Positions 1-11,680 of a DNA stretch of 64,000 nucleotides are shown here, piece after piece; position 1 is the stretch's first letter, and each line of letters opens with the position of its first letter. This stretch comes from Flaveria trinervia (taxonomy: Eukaryota; Streptophyta; Magnoliopsida; Asterales; Asteraceae), in the NCBI GenBank assembly GCA_025506515.1, contig CM046442.1, positions 10,491,154 through 10,555,153 of the forward strand. The letters run 5' to 3'. The position numbers and the translations under genes are program-made. Below the pieces are notes generated by a model, which saw nothing but the letters and a program-made list of their open reading frames with translations, was not told where the DNA came from and made no database searches.

Positions 1-517
1 AAACTACTTACACCAAAGTTTGTAATAGGAACTACCTAATGAAAACATAAGGTACAACACATATCACAAACTCAATGAAGGATAAAATTGTGTTGGCCAA
101 GAATTTGGAAAAACCGAAAAAACACAGAAACTCAGAAATACGACTCGATGATCTTTGTGGAACTCCATGACTCTTTTCTTGTATTATTATTAGACCAAAA
201 CTCACATTTATACGGAAAACTTCACCTAGAAAACAAGTAAACCCAAATCTACTTATTAGAAAACTCTATCAAATCAAAACAAATTCAATCAATTAAACAA
301 AACAAATTAAATCAAACTACTAAAATAATAACCTGCCTGTAATCCTAAATTCCCAACCACCAAAATTAATTTAACAAATCAAATCAAGATTAACCCAACA
401 ATCAATACACATGTAAAGTTGAAAAAAACAAAATCACCTTTCTGGTGCAATTGAAAACACCTCATCAAGCTCAGAATCTTGTAGAGCTCCATCCTAACAG
501 GTGTAAATGTTTACATA

Positions 518-520
<3 letters not shown>

Positions 521-592
<72 letters not shown>

Positions 593-602
593 GCATATAT
601 AT
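521..602. repeat. (TA)n microsatellite
   Basis: Almost pure TA dinucleotides for about 70 bases, interrupted once by AAT and once by GC near the right end. It lies in the large intron of the MIRO fragment, just upstream (minus strand) of the exon at 493-438. Likely length-polymorphic. Confidence 0.95.
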
Positions 603-1091
603 CGGTTAAAAGTTTTAGCATGTAACCTTTACTTCAAAGGCAAATAATAGAAAGTTAGAAACAAAAAACTTCCAAAGCTAATAAAATTGGGAGTTCACTA
701 CAAGTCTACAATGGCACGAATCATATTAAATGAAGAGATTTAATTGTCTTTATGAAAGTCACGTAACGTTATCAAAAGAGAGTTTCCCTTTGCTTACGCT
801 CCATTCAATTTGGGAAAAAAAAGTCTTTCTTGTGAAAGTTGAAAACTTGTTAGCCTGATTGTTAAAACTAAAAAGTTCAACAGATATCTTGGGTATGACA
901 TAGAAAAGAGAGGCTAGAATTCCTAAAATTTCATGTTAACCTACATATATTAAACATGGTTCTAGCAAGATAACATGTAATGTATACTATCAATGAAGGA
1001 TAGGCATTACAATTTGTATAGAGAAAATAATTGTAGTTATACACTGCGGTATTCTATGCTGCAGGAAATTATACATTTATGGGACAAAAAG

Positions 1092-1221
1092 TACTAGACT
1101 AGACATATTTTGTACTCATTATGTAATTATTGAATAGTGTGAGGTAGTCCATAGATAATATTGTATCTATAAATATTACGCATGAATAACAAGGAAAGGA
1201 GTTTTTGAGCCTATTCTATCA
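1092..1221 (+). repeat. 5' LTR of Copia element 1
   Basis: 130 bases, matching 3771-3900 except at three positions. It ends in CTATCA directly before the primer-binding site. Confidence 0.93.
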
Positions 1222-1233
1222 TGGTATCAGAGC
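1222..1233 (+). other. Primer-binding site (tRNA-iMet)
   Basis: TGGTATCAGAGC is complementary to the 3' end of plant initiator methionine tRNA and begins directly after the LTR. This primes minus-strand cDNA synthesis. Confidence 0.92.
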
Positions 1234-1346
1234 TATTTCTGATCACCTAAGAAAAACCCTAAAAGCCGGCCCTACCCTTCTTCTTCCTACCGTCACCCTC
1301 TGATCCTCACAACCATCATTCTTCTTCGTTTTTCAGCCGCTACATC

Positions 1347-1752
1347 ATGACCACCCCCTCTTCTACGGCATCCTCTTCTTCTCCCTTGCACCTACATCCT
1401 GCTGTTACAGTCACCAACATCAGGAACTATATTCCCATTACTCTTGAGGCTGAAAACGGACAATACACTTCCTGGGTTGAGTTGTTCAAGATCCACTGCC
1501 GGGCTACACAGGTTATCGATCACATCCTCCCCCCAGAAACATCGTCTTCTAAACCCAGCGACAAAGACTGGCACCACCTTGATGCAATCGTGTTGCAATG
1601 GATATATGGCACTATCTCCAAAGATCTTCTAAGCACTATTCTGAAACCGGATACAACCGCATCCGACGCCTGGAAAGCCTTGGAACACATCTTCCCTCCA
1701 ACCTCGCTCCCTCCCTTGTTTCTTTCTTGGTTATCCCTCCAACCATCGGGGG
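1347..1752 (+). pseudogene. Copia gag N-terminal fragment
   Basis: The start at 1347 opens about 115 bases after the primer site. About 130 residues resemble the N-terminal part of Copia gag: a serine-rich leader, then the segment NYIPITLEAENGQYTSWVEL and a helical region with DAIVLQWIYGTISKDLL. Homology stops around 1740, where the sequence switches frame into integrase tail (GYKCYDLSSRK). The zinc knuckle is absent. The reading frame ends at 1766 in sequence that is no longer gag. It would encode at most a truncated capsid domain. Confidence 0.82.
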
Positions 1753-3758
1753 TACAAGTGTTATGATCTATCTTCCCGCAAAATCATCATCTCTCGCCAT
1801 GTTGTCTTTGATGAACATGTTTTCCCCTTTGCTAATCTCAACCCTACCCCTCAACCCTACGATTTTCTTCATTCTCGCCAATCCTCCAACTTTCATCCCG
1901 CCCTTTGGGAATCCGCGTCTCCTAATCCATCTTTCACCACACCTATCTCAACATCCACTCCCACAACCGTCCCTCCTACACCCCTAATTCCCTCTGCCAC
2001 CACTCGAGATTTTTCCCACACCTACACTCGTCGCCCTCGACCTTCTACCACCACCGGTCCTCCCCAACCACCCTCATCCTCCCCGATTCCCCCTTCTCCA
2101 GCCCCGACTCCGTCCCCCTCTCCCCACTCTTCGCCCCTTCCTCGAACCATACACACCGCAGTATGTCTGGGGTTACCAAACACAAACAACCGTTCAATCT
2201 TCACACTTCTACCACCTTTGAACCTCTTCCTCGTAACCCTTTCGAAGCCTTATCTAACCCTGTGTGGAACCGTGCCATGACAGATGAGTTTAATGCTCTC
2301 ATCGATAATGATACATGGGATTTAGTACCTCGTCGCCCGGAAATGTACATTATCCGTTGCATGTGGATTTTCAAACACAAAACCAAGTCAGACGGATCTC
2401 TTGAGCGCTACAAAGCACGACTAGTTTGTGATGGGTGGTCATAACAGGTGGGGGTCGATTGTGATGAGACATTCAGTCTGGTGGTCAAACCGGCCACAAT
2501 TCGAACCGTTTTGTCCATTGCCCTTTTTCACCGGTGGGAGATAAATCAGCTCGATGTCAAAAATGCTTTTCTGCATGGTCACTTATCCGAAACTGTTTAC
2601 ATGCATCAGCCAGCCGGATTTCGGGACTCCAATTTCCCTAATCACGTATGTCGACTAAAGCGCTCTCTTTATGGCCTGAAACAGGCCCCTCGCGCATGGT
2701 ACCAAAGATTCACAGACTTTGTCATAACATTGGGGTTCTATCTCAGCTCGTTTGATCATTCTTTATTCATCTATCAACACGGTCCTGACACTGCTTATTT
2801 ACTCTTATATGTGGATGATATTATCCTTATCACCTCCTCTCCCCTTCTAAAGAATCACCTCATGTCACGACTGTCGTCGGAATTTGCAATGAAAGATCTT
2901 GGACCCTTGAGTTATTTTCTTGGTATCTCCGTCACTCGAGACTCAAATGGCTTGTTCTTATCACAAGCAAAATATGCCTCTGAACTGTTAGCTCGGGCAA
3001 ACATGTTTGATTGTAATCCGGTTCACACTCTGGTGGATACCTCCGGGAAGCTTAGTTCTCAAGCCGGTGACCCCATTCCTGATCCCTCTACCTACCGAAG
3101 CCTGGCGGGGGCCCTTCAATACTTAACTTTCACTCGCCCGGATATCTCATACGCCATCCAACAAATTTGTATACACATGCATGATCCTTGCACAGGTCAC
3201 TACAATGCATTAAAACTGATACTTAGATACGTCAAAGGTACATTACGCATGGGTATTCACATGAAGCCGACTGCACCTACCACACTTGTTTCCTACACGG
3301 ACGCTGATTGGGCTGGGTGCCCTGATACACGTCGGTCAACCTCAGGGTATTGTGTTTATCTTGGTGACAATTTGATTTCTGGGTCCTCCAAACGACAGAC
3401 GACCGTTTCTAGGTCTAGTGCCAAGGCCGAATACCGTGGCGTTGCAAATGTTGTCGCCGAGCATTGCTGGGTTCGCAATTTGCTTCTTGAACTTCGTCGG
3501 CCCCCTACTCGCACTTCACTGGTCTACTGTGATAATGTTAGTGCAATCTATATGTCTGGGAATCCCGTTCATCATCAACGCACTAAACATATCGAAATAG
3601 ACATTCACTTTGTGCGCGAGAAAGTTCAACGCCGCCAAGTTCGAGTTTTACATGTTCCATCACGTTATCAACTTGCCGATATCTTCACAAAAGGGCTGCC
3701 ACGAGTTCTGTTCACGGACTTCCGATCCAGTCTAAGCATCCGTGACCCTCCTCCTTAG
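1753..3758 (+). pseudogene. Copia pol remnant: integrase tail, reverse transcriptase, RNase H
   Basis: From 1753 one frame gives the integrase C-terminal end (YKCYDLSSRK, then SRHVVFDE) and a proline-rich spacer. A one-base shift near 2158 leads into the RT frame. RT begins around FEALSNPVWNRAMTDEF (2241 on) and is cut by an in-frame TAA at 2442-2444, where CAA (Gln) is expected (family DGRSQQVGVD). The rest, 2448-3758, is open for 436 residues: LYVDDIILI carries the catalytic aspartates. RNase H follows with SYTDADWAGCPDTRRSTSG and SRSSAKAEYRG, and the end has DIFTKGLP. Three lesions (large deletion, shift, stop) make it non-autonomous, although RT-RH is otherwise well kept. Confidence 0.9.
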
Positions 3759-3770
3759 ACTGCGGGGGTA

Positions 3771-3900
3771 TATTAGACTAGACATATTTTGTACTCATTA
3801 TGTAATTATTGAATAGTGTGAGGTAGTCCATAGATAATATTGTATCTATAAATAGTACGCATGAATAACAAGGAAAGAAGTTTTTGAGCCTATTCTATCA
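3771..3900 (+). repeat. 3' LTR of Copia element 1
   Basis: 130 bases, near-identical to 1092-1221, followed by the target duplication AAAAG at 3901-3905. Upstream 3761-3770 (TGCGGGGGTA) is the probable plus-strand priming tract. Confidence 0.93.
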
Positions 3901-4385
3901 AAAAGAATATCATCACTAGAGAAAGCAACGGATGTGATATTGGATAAGTGAAACAAGCTTGACCTTAGTGCAAATGAATAAATGAAGTTAAAGCCAAACA
4001 GGTCGGAAATGTAAAATCAGGAAAACTGACTACTTTCCAACTAAGAACACAATGTTAAAGAAATACATACATTGTTAGAATCAAACAAGCCGTAAATCCT
4101 CGTAAGGAAGTCCCCAGCTTCATTAGTCAACTCAACACTCTATATGAACACAACAGTTAAAAGTTTATTGTCAATAATGGATATTATATATGAATTGTAA
4201 AATCAGGATAAAGGACTACTTATGCAAGAAGTTTGATGTCAAGGCGTTGCATTCTTTGAAAGTACAACTCTGCATGCTTACATAATGGGTAAATTTTGTG
4301 TCATGGATTTGCAATATGCATGTATTCAAGGTAGCATACCCAAATGCTAGTACAGTACTTATAGAAAGAAAGATGCATGTGCAGA

Positions 4386-4453
4386 TATAATGAATAACAG
4401 AACTATACCAAACAACATAAATAATGAATAACAGAACCGTACCAAACAACATA
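4386..4453. repeat. Two-copy tandem duplication in MIRO intron
   Basis: A unit of about 33-34 bases (ATAATGAATAACAGAAC through ACCAAACAACATA) occurs twice in a row with two or three differences. No coding sense is seen. Confidence 0.85.
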
Positions 4454-4861
4454 ACATCTAGATATGTCCGTTTCACTTAATTATCACAGCTAAACCTGAC
4501 TATTTGAAAGTTACTTCTGGTTCTTATGCTTTTAAATTAACTCCAATATTAACAGAAGTTACAAAACTATGCATCAAGTACATTTGTATCTGAATATGCA
4601 ATTTGTGGCTACAAACAAGAATGCTATAATAGAAAGATGATTTGTTCAAGTTTCCTTAAGAAAACAAATATTTGTAAGTTACATTAAGAATGAGAATATC
4701 CCACAAACGTGTTAATCCATTACAACCCATCAATCAAAGTTTCAGTTAATCCATAACAATTCCAGAACATAACTGAAAATCTTACTTAATATTAATAAGA
4801 ACATAACCTGGTCAGGAGCCTTTTTAGATAGAACAGGAAGAAGTTTCTCTTTACAGAGTTC

Positions 4862-4922
4862 AATGTCATCATTGTAACCAAATTTACAGAGTTCAAACTT
4901 CAATGTCATCATTGTAACCAAA
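4862..4922. repeat. Tandem duplication in damaged MIRO exon
   Basis: The segment with CAATGTCATCATTGTAACCA occurs twice, each preceded by TTTACAGAGTTCAA. It lies in the exon 5053-4808, exactly where the residues expected between LHALF and FGYND are missing, so duplication and deletion affected the same site. Confidence 0.85.
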
Positions 4923-5318
4923 TAGGGCATGAAGAAAAAGGAATCCGGTTAGGGTAAGCCAAGATCATTAACCCCTTTAGGAACCCTCTCCTGCACAGCT
5001 CTCTTAAAGCCTAATAATTCAGCAGGTTGGAGGGGAGCATTGAAACACTTAACCTGTTATGATAATAAAAAGTAAAAGAACCACATCATAAGAAGAAAGC
5101 ATAAAACTTTCTTATCATGGAAGATAGCAAAAGATAAGTACCTGAAATTCATTCAACTCTTTATCATTTAGGGCACTGTCCATATCATGATCACAGAGAA
5201 TAAATATTCTTTTTAGTGCTCTTATGCAACGGGGTTCTAAAGTTTGAGATTCTTGATCGAACAACGGGGCCGTTGGATGAAGCACTGCCTTTTGAGCATA
5301 GTAAAACACCTCAGGTAC

Positions 5319-5976
5319 CTACAAAACAAGAAAAAGTAAGTTTGCGTATCTAATCACAAAACAAGTTAGCGCTAAGATGGAAATTCTAAACATGATGCCG
5401 CAAACATGCACAACTCCTGTATTTTAGCTTCTACGCATTTCAACGGACTTTATGATCGAGATGTTTTAACAAGAATTTCCACTCACAGGAACACAAATAC
5501 ATGAGCTGCAATATAAAAGGGTGTTGTATCTGTATGCATGGGCGAAGCTCTTTATGGGCCTAGAGAGACCTGTCTCTTTTTTTTTCTATTAGTGACGTAA
5601 TCTCTTTTAAAAATAATTATAGACTATCAACGAACTAATAACCAAACCAAATAGTAATTTATTATTTTGAACTATTTAAACTTAGGGCCCATAATATTTT
5701 AATTAGTTTATTTCACTATGATTTATCCCATCTAAAAACAATTAAAAAAATTTAGAAGAGTTTCATGATTCATTTAAGTAAATTAGATAATTTCACTATA
5801 ACACTTTTGTTTAGTTATATAACAATTATTGTTGTATTATAGATTTTCTAATATAAGTTATTAACTTTATATTCTAGAGATCTGTTTTTTAGTCCTCCAA
5901 AGCTTAAAACTTTTCATGGATTGGAGGCATTTAAAAATTATGTAGCACATGTAAAGGTTTCAGTAAAGGTGAAGAT
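5319..5976. other. No gene seen: decayed sequence between MIRO fragment and Copia 2
   Basis: AT-rich. The 5' MIRO exons expected here on the minus strand were not recognised. The base composition and texture change near 5530 (GGGCGAAGCTC, then a T-run), suggesting an old insertion boundary, but no ends could be defined. Confidence 0.6.
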
Positions 5977-6324
5977 TGTTAGCCCATTTAATCTCGGGTT
6001 GGGCCGTTACCTCGAGTCCATGAGGCGACCAAACCCATCGAGCCTATGATGGATGGATCCAATCGAGTCAATGGTTGGAGTCCTTATCTACTTGGTTTTT
6101 AAAGTATTTTAAATTCGTTTGAATAATTGTAAATCTCAAAATATAAGGGATATCAATTTTAGTCAAATTATAATACTTCTTTTCCAAGTTTTATAACTCT
6201 ATAAATACCCAAGCATATGGGAGAGTTAATTGTATCTTTGGTTTTCTTTGAGCAAATAAAGTTCTTCAAATTGATTGAGTTGTGATCTAAATATTGTTTG
6301 AGTGTGTTTCTATACCAATTTTCA
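5977..6324 (+). repeat. 5' LTR of Copia element 2
   Basis: 348 bases beginning TGTTAGCCCA and ending TTCA, directly before the primer site. It contains a plausible TATA box (CTATAAATAC near 6200) and AATAAA near 6256. No second copy lies in the window. Confidence 0.8.
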
Positions 6325-6326
6325 AT

Positions 6327-6339
6327 TGGTATCAGAGCC
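6327..6339 (+). other. Primer-binding site (tRNA-iMet)
   Basis: TGGTATCAGAGCC, two bases after the LTR end, matches the plant initiator tRNA priming site. Confidence 0.9.
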
Positions 6340-6675
6340 TAGTTCGCGATCAAAGTTCTGCTTCATACCATTCTTGTTGATTGTCGATCGAGAGGATCAT
6401 AATCAACTTATAACGATCGCAACATACACTTGAATTTCTGCTGCTCGTGACTCAAGTTACTGCCTTCGCCACCAAGCTGCACAGTTTCGAAAAGGAACCA
6501 ACGTTTCGAACTGTTTTTGTGCCTGATCAAACCGGATCAGACCCTCAGCAAGTCTGCAAACGTTTTGAAACTTGATTCCTAAATTTGGAAGTCAAGTTTT
6601 GATACACGTTGTGTTTTACTGGAACAAGAATCGAGATATCTTGTTACTTACAGTCGAAGGAACAAAACTAAAGCC

Positions 6676-9600
6676 ATGGCACAACCACAGAACCAGATTG
6701 TTCAAGTTCAAGAAAAGTCTTCTATCTCACTTCAAGTTCCAATGCTTACCAACTCAAACTATACCATATGGGCGATCCGGATCAAAGCCGTGTTCCGGTA
6801 TCATGGTTTGTTGGAAGTTATTGAGCCTCAAGCCGGTGCAGTAGTAGATGAGAAGAAAAACGCAGCCGCCGTCGCGTATTTATTTCAAGCCCTTCCCGAG
6901 AGTCAAATCTTGCAAGTAGCTCAACACGAACATGCGAAAAATATATAGCAAGCTATAAAAACACGCCATGTAGGTGCGGATAGGGTTAAGGACGCTTATC
7001 TCCAAACTCTAAACACTGAGTTCGATAATATGAAGATGAAAGATTCTGATTCTATTGATGATGTTGCAGGAAGATTGCAAAGCCGTGTTACACAATTCTC
7101 AGCCTATGGGTCTATACTTGAAGAACAAAGACTAGTAAAGAAATTCCTAACGATGATGCCCAAACGCTTCATTAATATTGTTGCTTCAATTGAGCAAATG
7201 GTGGACCTAAAAACAATCAAGTTTGAAGAAATAGTTGGTCGTATCAAAGCATTCAAAGATCGAGTCAAAAGCGTCGACGGCGAAAACGAGACTTATGGTA
7301 AGTTGATGTTCAATAAAGTTTCGAGCACCAATAATTCCAAAAGTGAATCATCGGGAACTAAAGGAAGACCTAGTAGCCAAACCAACTCTCGGGACCGAGG
7401 ACGTGGTCGTGGAAGAGGGGGCGGGCGTAGCCGTCAAGACCGTGCCAAAATCGGGGAAGCAAACACTGAAAACGAGAAAAATAGTGGCAAGAAAGATAAG
7501 GCTCAAATACAATGTTTTCGGTGTGACAAGTTAGGTCATTATGCTTCGGTATGCCCAGATCGAAAAGGCAGAAGACAAGAAGCAAACTCTGTGGAAACAA
7601 CCGAGACCGGACCCGGAATTTTAATGAAGATTGAACAAGTTTTCTTAAACGAAGAAAAAGTTCTTCCAAAGAGGTATGAATCGGAGCAAAGGGAAGATGG
7701 AATGTGGTACCTCGATAATGGTGCTAGCGATCATATGACCGGTATAAAATCTTACTTCTTTAACTTGGATGAATCCATAACTGGACAAGTCCGTTTTGGA
7801 GACGATTCACAAGTAGAAATAAAAGGAAAAGTTTCAATAATGGTAGCTTGTGAAGACGGCAAGGAAAGGGTTATCTCAAATGTGTACTTCATTCCTAGCT
7901 TAATGAGCAACATATTAAGCATGGGTCAAGCAACCGAAAACGGATGCAAGTTTTTCATGGATGATGACTACCTGCTTGTTTTTTATAGGACCAAGAAGTT
8001 AATTATGAAAGTGCATAGATCCAAAAGTCGTCTTTACAAAGTAAAATTAACTGTGGGAAGACTAAGTTGTCTACTCTCAAAGATGGATGATCCAAATTGG
8101 TTGTGACATGCACGTTTGGGTCACTTGAACGTGGACTACATGAAACACCTTTCCACGAAAAACATGGTAAAAGGTATTCCAAGTTTACATGATTTTACTA
8201 ACCCATGTGTTTCATGTTTAGTAGGTAAACAAACAAGACTACCTTTTCCCGAGCACGCAAGGTTTTGATCATCAAGACCACTTGAGTTGTTACATGGTGA
8301 TTTGTGTGGACCAATATCACCAAGCACTCCATCAGGAAAAAATATATTTTTCTTATTATTGATGACTACTCACGATTCATGTGGGGTTTTCTGCTTAAAG
8401 ACAAGGATGAATCATTTAGAGTGTTTAAAAGATTCAAAGCTCTAGTTGAAGGTGAAAAAAGGTGCAAAATTGGAACTTTTCAAACTGACCGGGGAGGAGA
8501 ATTTGTCTCCCATGAATTCGCGGATTTTTGTGATCAAGAAGGAATTACTGGACACTACTCCGCTCCACATACACCACAACAAAACGGTTTAGTAGAACGG
8601 CGTAATCGAACCGTTGTTAGTACAATTCAAAGCATGCTACATGTCATGAAAGTTCCACAACGGTTTTGGGGAGAAGCTGCGAGACATGCAATCTATATTC
8701 TAAACCATGCACCTACAAAAGCATTACTGGAGAAGACCCCGTATGAAGCATACAAAGGTTCGAAACCAAATCTTCATCATTTACGAGTCTTTGGGTGTGT
8801 CGGATATGTAAAAACACCTTCAACAACAACGTTAAAAAAACTTGACAACCGAAGCTCTCCGATGATTTATCTTGGTTCCGAACCCGGATCCAAAGCCTAC
8901 CGGATGTATGACCCGATTCAAAACAAAATACATATGAGTAGAGATGTATTTTTTAATGAAAAACAAGGATGGAATTGGAATAAAAAGGAAAATAATACGA
9001 CTGAAGGAGAAATGCTTGTGACCAATGTTAAACAAGATGAGGGAGTTGCAAGTTATCAAGAATACAGTCATGAGTTGCCAGCCCATTCAAGAAACCAAAA
9101 TGTCTCAACTGGGCCAACAGCCCAACCTTTTGATGTTGTTAGCAACCCAACATACCAACCAACTTTAGAACAGGCCTAATCCTATTTTGGACCAACCCAG
9201 AATACTTTTGTTCCTGCTGTCCAACCCATGATAGGCCCAGATCAAGCCCAACAACAGCCCATTTCAACCCAAACAACTCATGCAAGCAACTCCAATGCAT
9301 ACGATGTTGTTACGAGTATACTTGGGCAACAAAATTCAGTACCTATGACTCCGAGAAGGTCTACTCGAACCTCTATTATTCCTAAAAAATTTAATGATTT
9401 TATTCTAGATGGAAAAGTTTGTTATGGAGACAATTGGAATGAAGAAAATGAAGGTCATGAGCTACTCTTAACTCAAGAAGGTGAACCAGTGAGTTATACC
9501 GAGACATCCAGAGTAAAAGAGTGGGAACAAACTATGGAGGCTGAAATTACATCAATTGAAAAGAACAAGACGTGGGAATTGGTTGATCTACCTAAGGGTA

Positions 9601-10413
9601 AAAAACCCATTGGTTTAAAGTGGGTTTACAAAATCAAGAAGGACTCCTTGGGAAATATCATTAAGTATAAAGCTTGTCTCGTCGCTAAAGGGTACGTTCA
9701 AAAGTTTGGAATTGATTTCAATGAGGTGTTTGCCCCCGTTGCGCGGATTGAAAGCGTAAGGTTAATTCTCGCCTTAGCCGCCCGAGAGGGGTGGGAGGTA
9801 CATCACCTAGATGTAAAGTCCGCGTTCCTACACGGTGATCTAAATGAGATGGACTTTGTCTCTCAACCGGAAGGCTTTATGAAGAAAGGAAAAGAAGGAA
9901 AAATCTACAAATTAATAAAGGCCCTTTATGGGTTAAAACAAGCACCACATGCTTGGAATTTGAAACTTGAAACTTGATAAAGTTCTAAAGTCACTCGAAT
10001 TCCAATGATGTCAACATGAAACGACGGTTTATAATAAATTCATCAACAAAAACATACTAATTATTGGTGTGTATGTTGATGATTTAATAGTAAGAGGTTC
10101 AAATTGTGAAGAAATTGCAAAGTTCAAAAGACAATGGAGGAGCAATTTGAGATGAGCAATTTGGGGCTACTTTCTTTTTATCTTGGAATTGAAGTTTCAC
10201 AATCCTTTAATGGGATTGAAATTAAGCAAGAAGGCTATGCTCGAAAGATCTTAAAAGATGCAAAAATGGAGGAATGCAATCCTACAAAGTGCCCACTTGA
10301 ACCGGGTATGAAACTCTCCAAAGACGAGATGGGAGAATTGGTAGACGCCACTACCTACCGACACTTAATCGGGTGCTTGAGATACTTGTTACATTCAAGA
10401 CCCGATCTTAGTA
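6676..10413 (+). pseudogene. Copia gag-pol, multiply disrupted
   Basis: The start at 6676 gives gag (MAQPQNQIVQVQ; NYTIWAIRIKAVF). A TAG at 6946-6948 replaces the Trp expected in AKNIWQAIK. The frame resumes with a CCHC knuckle (CFRCDKLGHYASVCP, about 7513) and a protease motif read as WYLDNGASDHMTG (Asn where DSGA is usual). Further breaks are TGA at 8104-8106 (Trp expected in LWHARLGH), TGA at 8266-8268, and a shift near 8337. Integrase then reads DDYSRFMWGF, TDRGGEF, HTPQQNGLVERRNRT. TAA at 9177-9179 is followed by RT with DVKSAFLHGD, a seven-base duplication near 9965, VYVDDLIV at about 10072, another shift near 10131, and loss of everything after RPDLS. Several stops fit C-to-T or G-to-A decay. 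Confidence 0.9.
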
Positions 10414-11680
10414 TGTAAAAAGGTCAACGGATGAAATCTGTTGATGGCGACGGTGAGAGGGTGTGATTTGTAGGAAAGTTCATTGTTTGGGGGGGGGGTA
10501 ATTTGTAAACCGGTTGGTTTGAGTCTTTTTTTATTGTTATACTCGGTCTTTTTAAAATCATTTTGGCTTATATGTTAGTTTAAACTAGTGTTAGTTTTTA
10601 CCCTATAGCGTGATGCGTAAAACCGTACTATGTAGCATCAATGGCATATCATCGTTTGTGATCATTAACACTAAAAATGTTTATTTTAAAAAATAAAGTA
10701 GAAATGAAAAAATAAAGGCAGACAAAAAGCAAATATAAACATGTTGAACCATGCTAACAAAACGTAAAAATATTGAACTATGCAGAAGAAGCGTAAAACA
10801 TATAAAATGATAAGTCGATTTAGGACTAGTGCGTTGCGACGGGGCCATTAAACTGGGAAAAAGAAAGGAAAAAATGTTTAATCAACCACGTATGCTGTAG
10901 TGTGTTAACTTGTAAAGTCAAACTGAAATGTAAGACGGATATTTTATAAAATATAAAATTATATGGGCAAAAGTTGATATAAAAATGTTGGGGCTAAACT
11001 GTAAAAATATAAAAGTAATGGATTAAAAAGGAAAAAAAGTTAAAAATAAAATTAAAAAAGAAGACAAAATACAAGTACAACTCATTAAAAGCACATGTTA
11101 TACAAACCAATGTTGGAAATACGTACTATATAAATATATAACTATATATGTTTTTAATAAATGGTGTAAATAAGTCAAGCCGACTCGCAAGCTATTCAGA
11201 AACGATTTTAAAAAAACTTCTAATCAAGTAACAAGCTCAAGCTCAAGCTAAATAGAAGTTGATGGTTGTGCGTCCCTTGTTCTATTTTCGACTTCCTTCC
11301 GCTGTAGGTAAACAAAAAAGATGGATAGGGTGGAGTATCCAACCATGTTTCATAGCTAGAAGTTTCAAACAGCATCTTCGTATGTTGTTTTTATATCTTG
11401 ATGTTTTGGTGGTCGAGAAGCGCTCGTTGAATGCTGGGACAAGCTTTGTCCTATAGGAAGCCTTGATTAGGTTGTTCTTGGTAGATGTTTTAATATTAAT
11501 TCAAGTGATAATTTGATACGTTGAGAAACACAAATTTGACTAACACCCAAACTTTATTCAAAATCAAGAAAACCAGACATAAAAATTTGATTACAAGAAA
11601 AAGCCTCATCATGACTTTATAGCTAACCAATATATATTAGACTATATCTCCAATACTAAAGAATATGATTAAATAATTAA
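10414..11680. other. No gene seen; possible Helitron-type end near 10829
   Basis: AT-rich sequence with a ten-G run at about 10489-10498. Read on the minus strand, 10845-10826 ends GCAACGCACTAG followed by T, like the 3' ends of some plant Helitrons, but without a clear hairpin. No reading frame shows a known domain. Confidence 0.45.

Larger units (their letters stand above)
1092..3900 (+). mobile_element. Copia LTR retrotransposon, internally deleted, in MIRO intron
   Basis: A 2809-base element with two 130-base LTRs (1092-1221 and 3771-3900) that differ at three positions by eye. The 5-base target duplication AAAAG is at 1087-1091 and 3901-3905. A methionine-initiator tRNA primer site follows the 5' LTR, and a G-rich polypurine tract (about 3761-3770) precedes the 3' LTR. 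The LTRs start TACTAG/TATTAG rather than the usual TG and end CA. Inside, gag runs straight into the C-terminal tail of integrase, so the gag zinc knuckle, protease and integrase core are missing, while RT and RNase H remain. The order gag-(deleted PR-INT)-RT-RH is the Copia order; short LTRs and the RT sequence suggest the Ale/Retrofit group, which is inference. Confidence 0.93.
438..5318 (-). pseudogene. MIRO: Mitochondrial Rho GTPase (MIRO) gene fragment, broken
   Basis: MIRO is a tail-anchored outer mitochondrial membrane GTPase with two GTPase domains around EF-hands, used in mitochondrial motility. Four exons are readable on the minus strand. 5318-5142 encodes VPEVFYYAQKAVLHPTAP onward to an EF-hand-like CDHDMDSALND. 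5053-4808 encodes VKCFNAPLQPAELLGFKR and ends KKAPDQ. 4139-4071 encodes SVELTNEAGDFLTRI. 493-438 encodes DGALQDSELDEVFSIAPE, a second EF-hand. Donors and acceptors (GTACTT, GTTATG, GTATGT, GTGATT; each acceptor AG) fit. The second exon is damaged. One base is missing in the codons for GLTLTGF, the stretch between LHALF and FGYND is deleted, and a short segment there is duplicated. The 5' GTPase domain is not found to the right of 5318. The intron between 4071 and 493 contains the Copia element. Assignment rests on remembered family sequence and is strong for identity; loss of function is inferred from the breaks. Confidence 0.82.
5977..10413 (+). mobile_element. Copia LTR retrotransposon, 3' truncated and degenerate
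   Basis: A 5' LTR (5977-6324, TG...CA), a tRNA-iMet primer site, gag, protease, integrase and RT appear in Copia order. The sequence stops inside the late RT/RNase H linker at RPDLS, near 10413. No RNase H and no 3' LTR follow, so no target duplication can be tested. It carries four in-frame stops and at least three frameshifts, which with the truncation marks an old copy. Confidence 0.9.
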
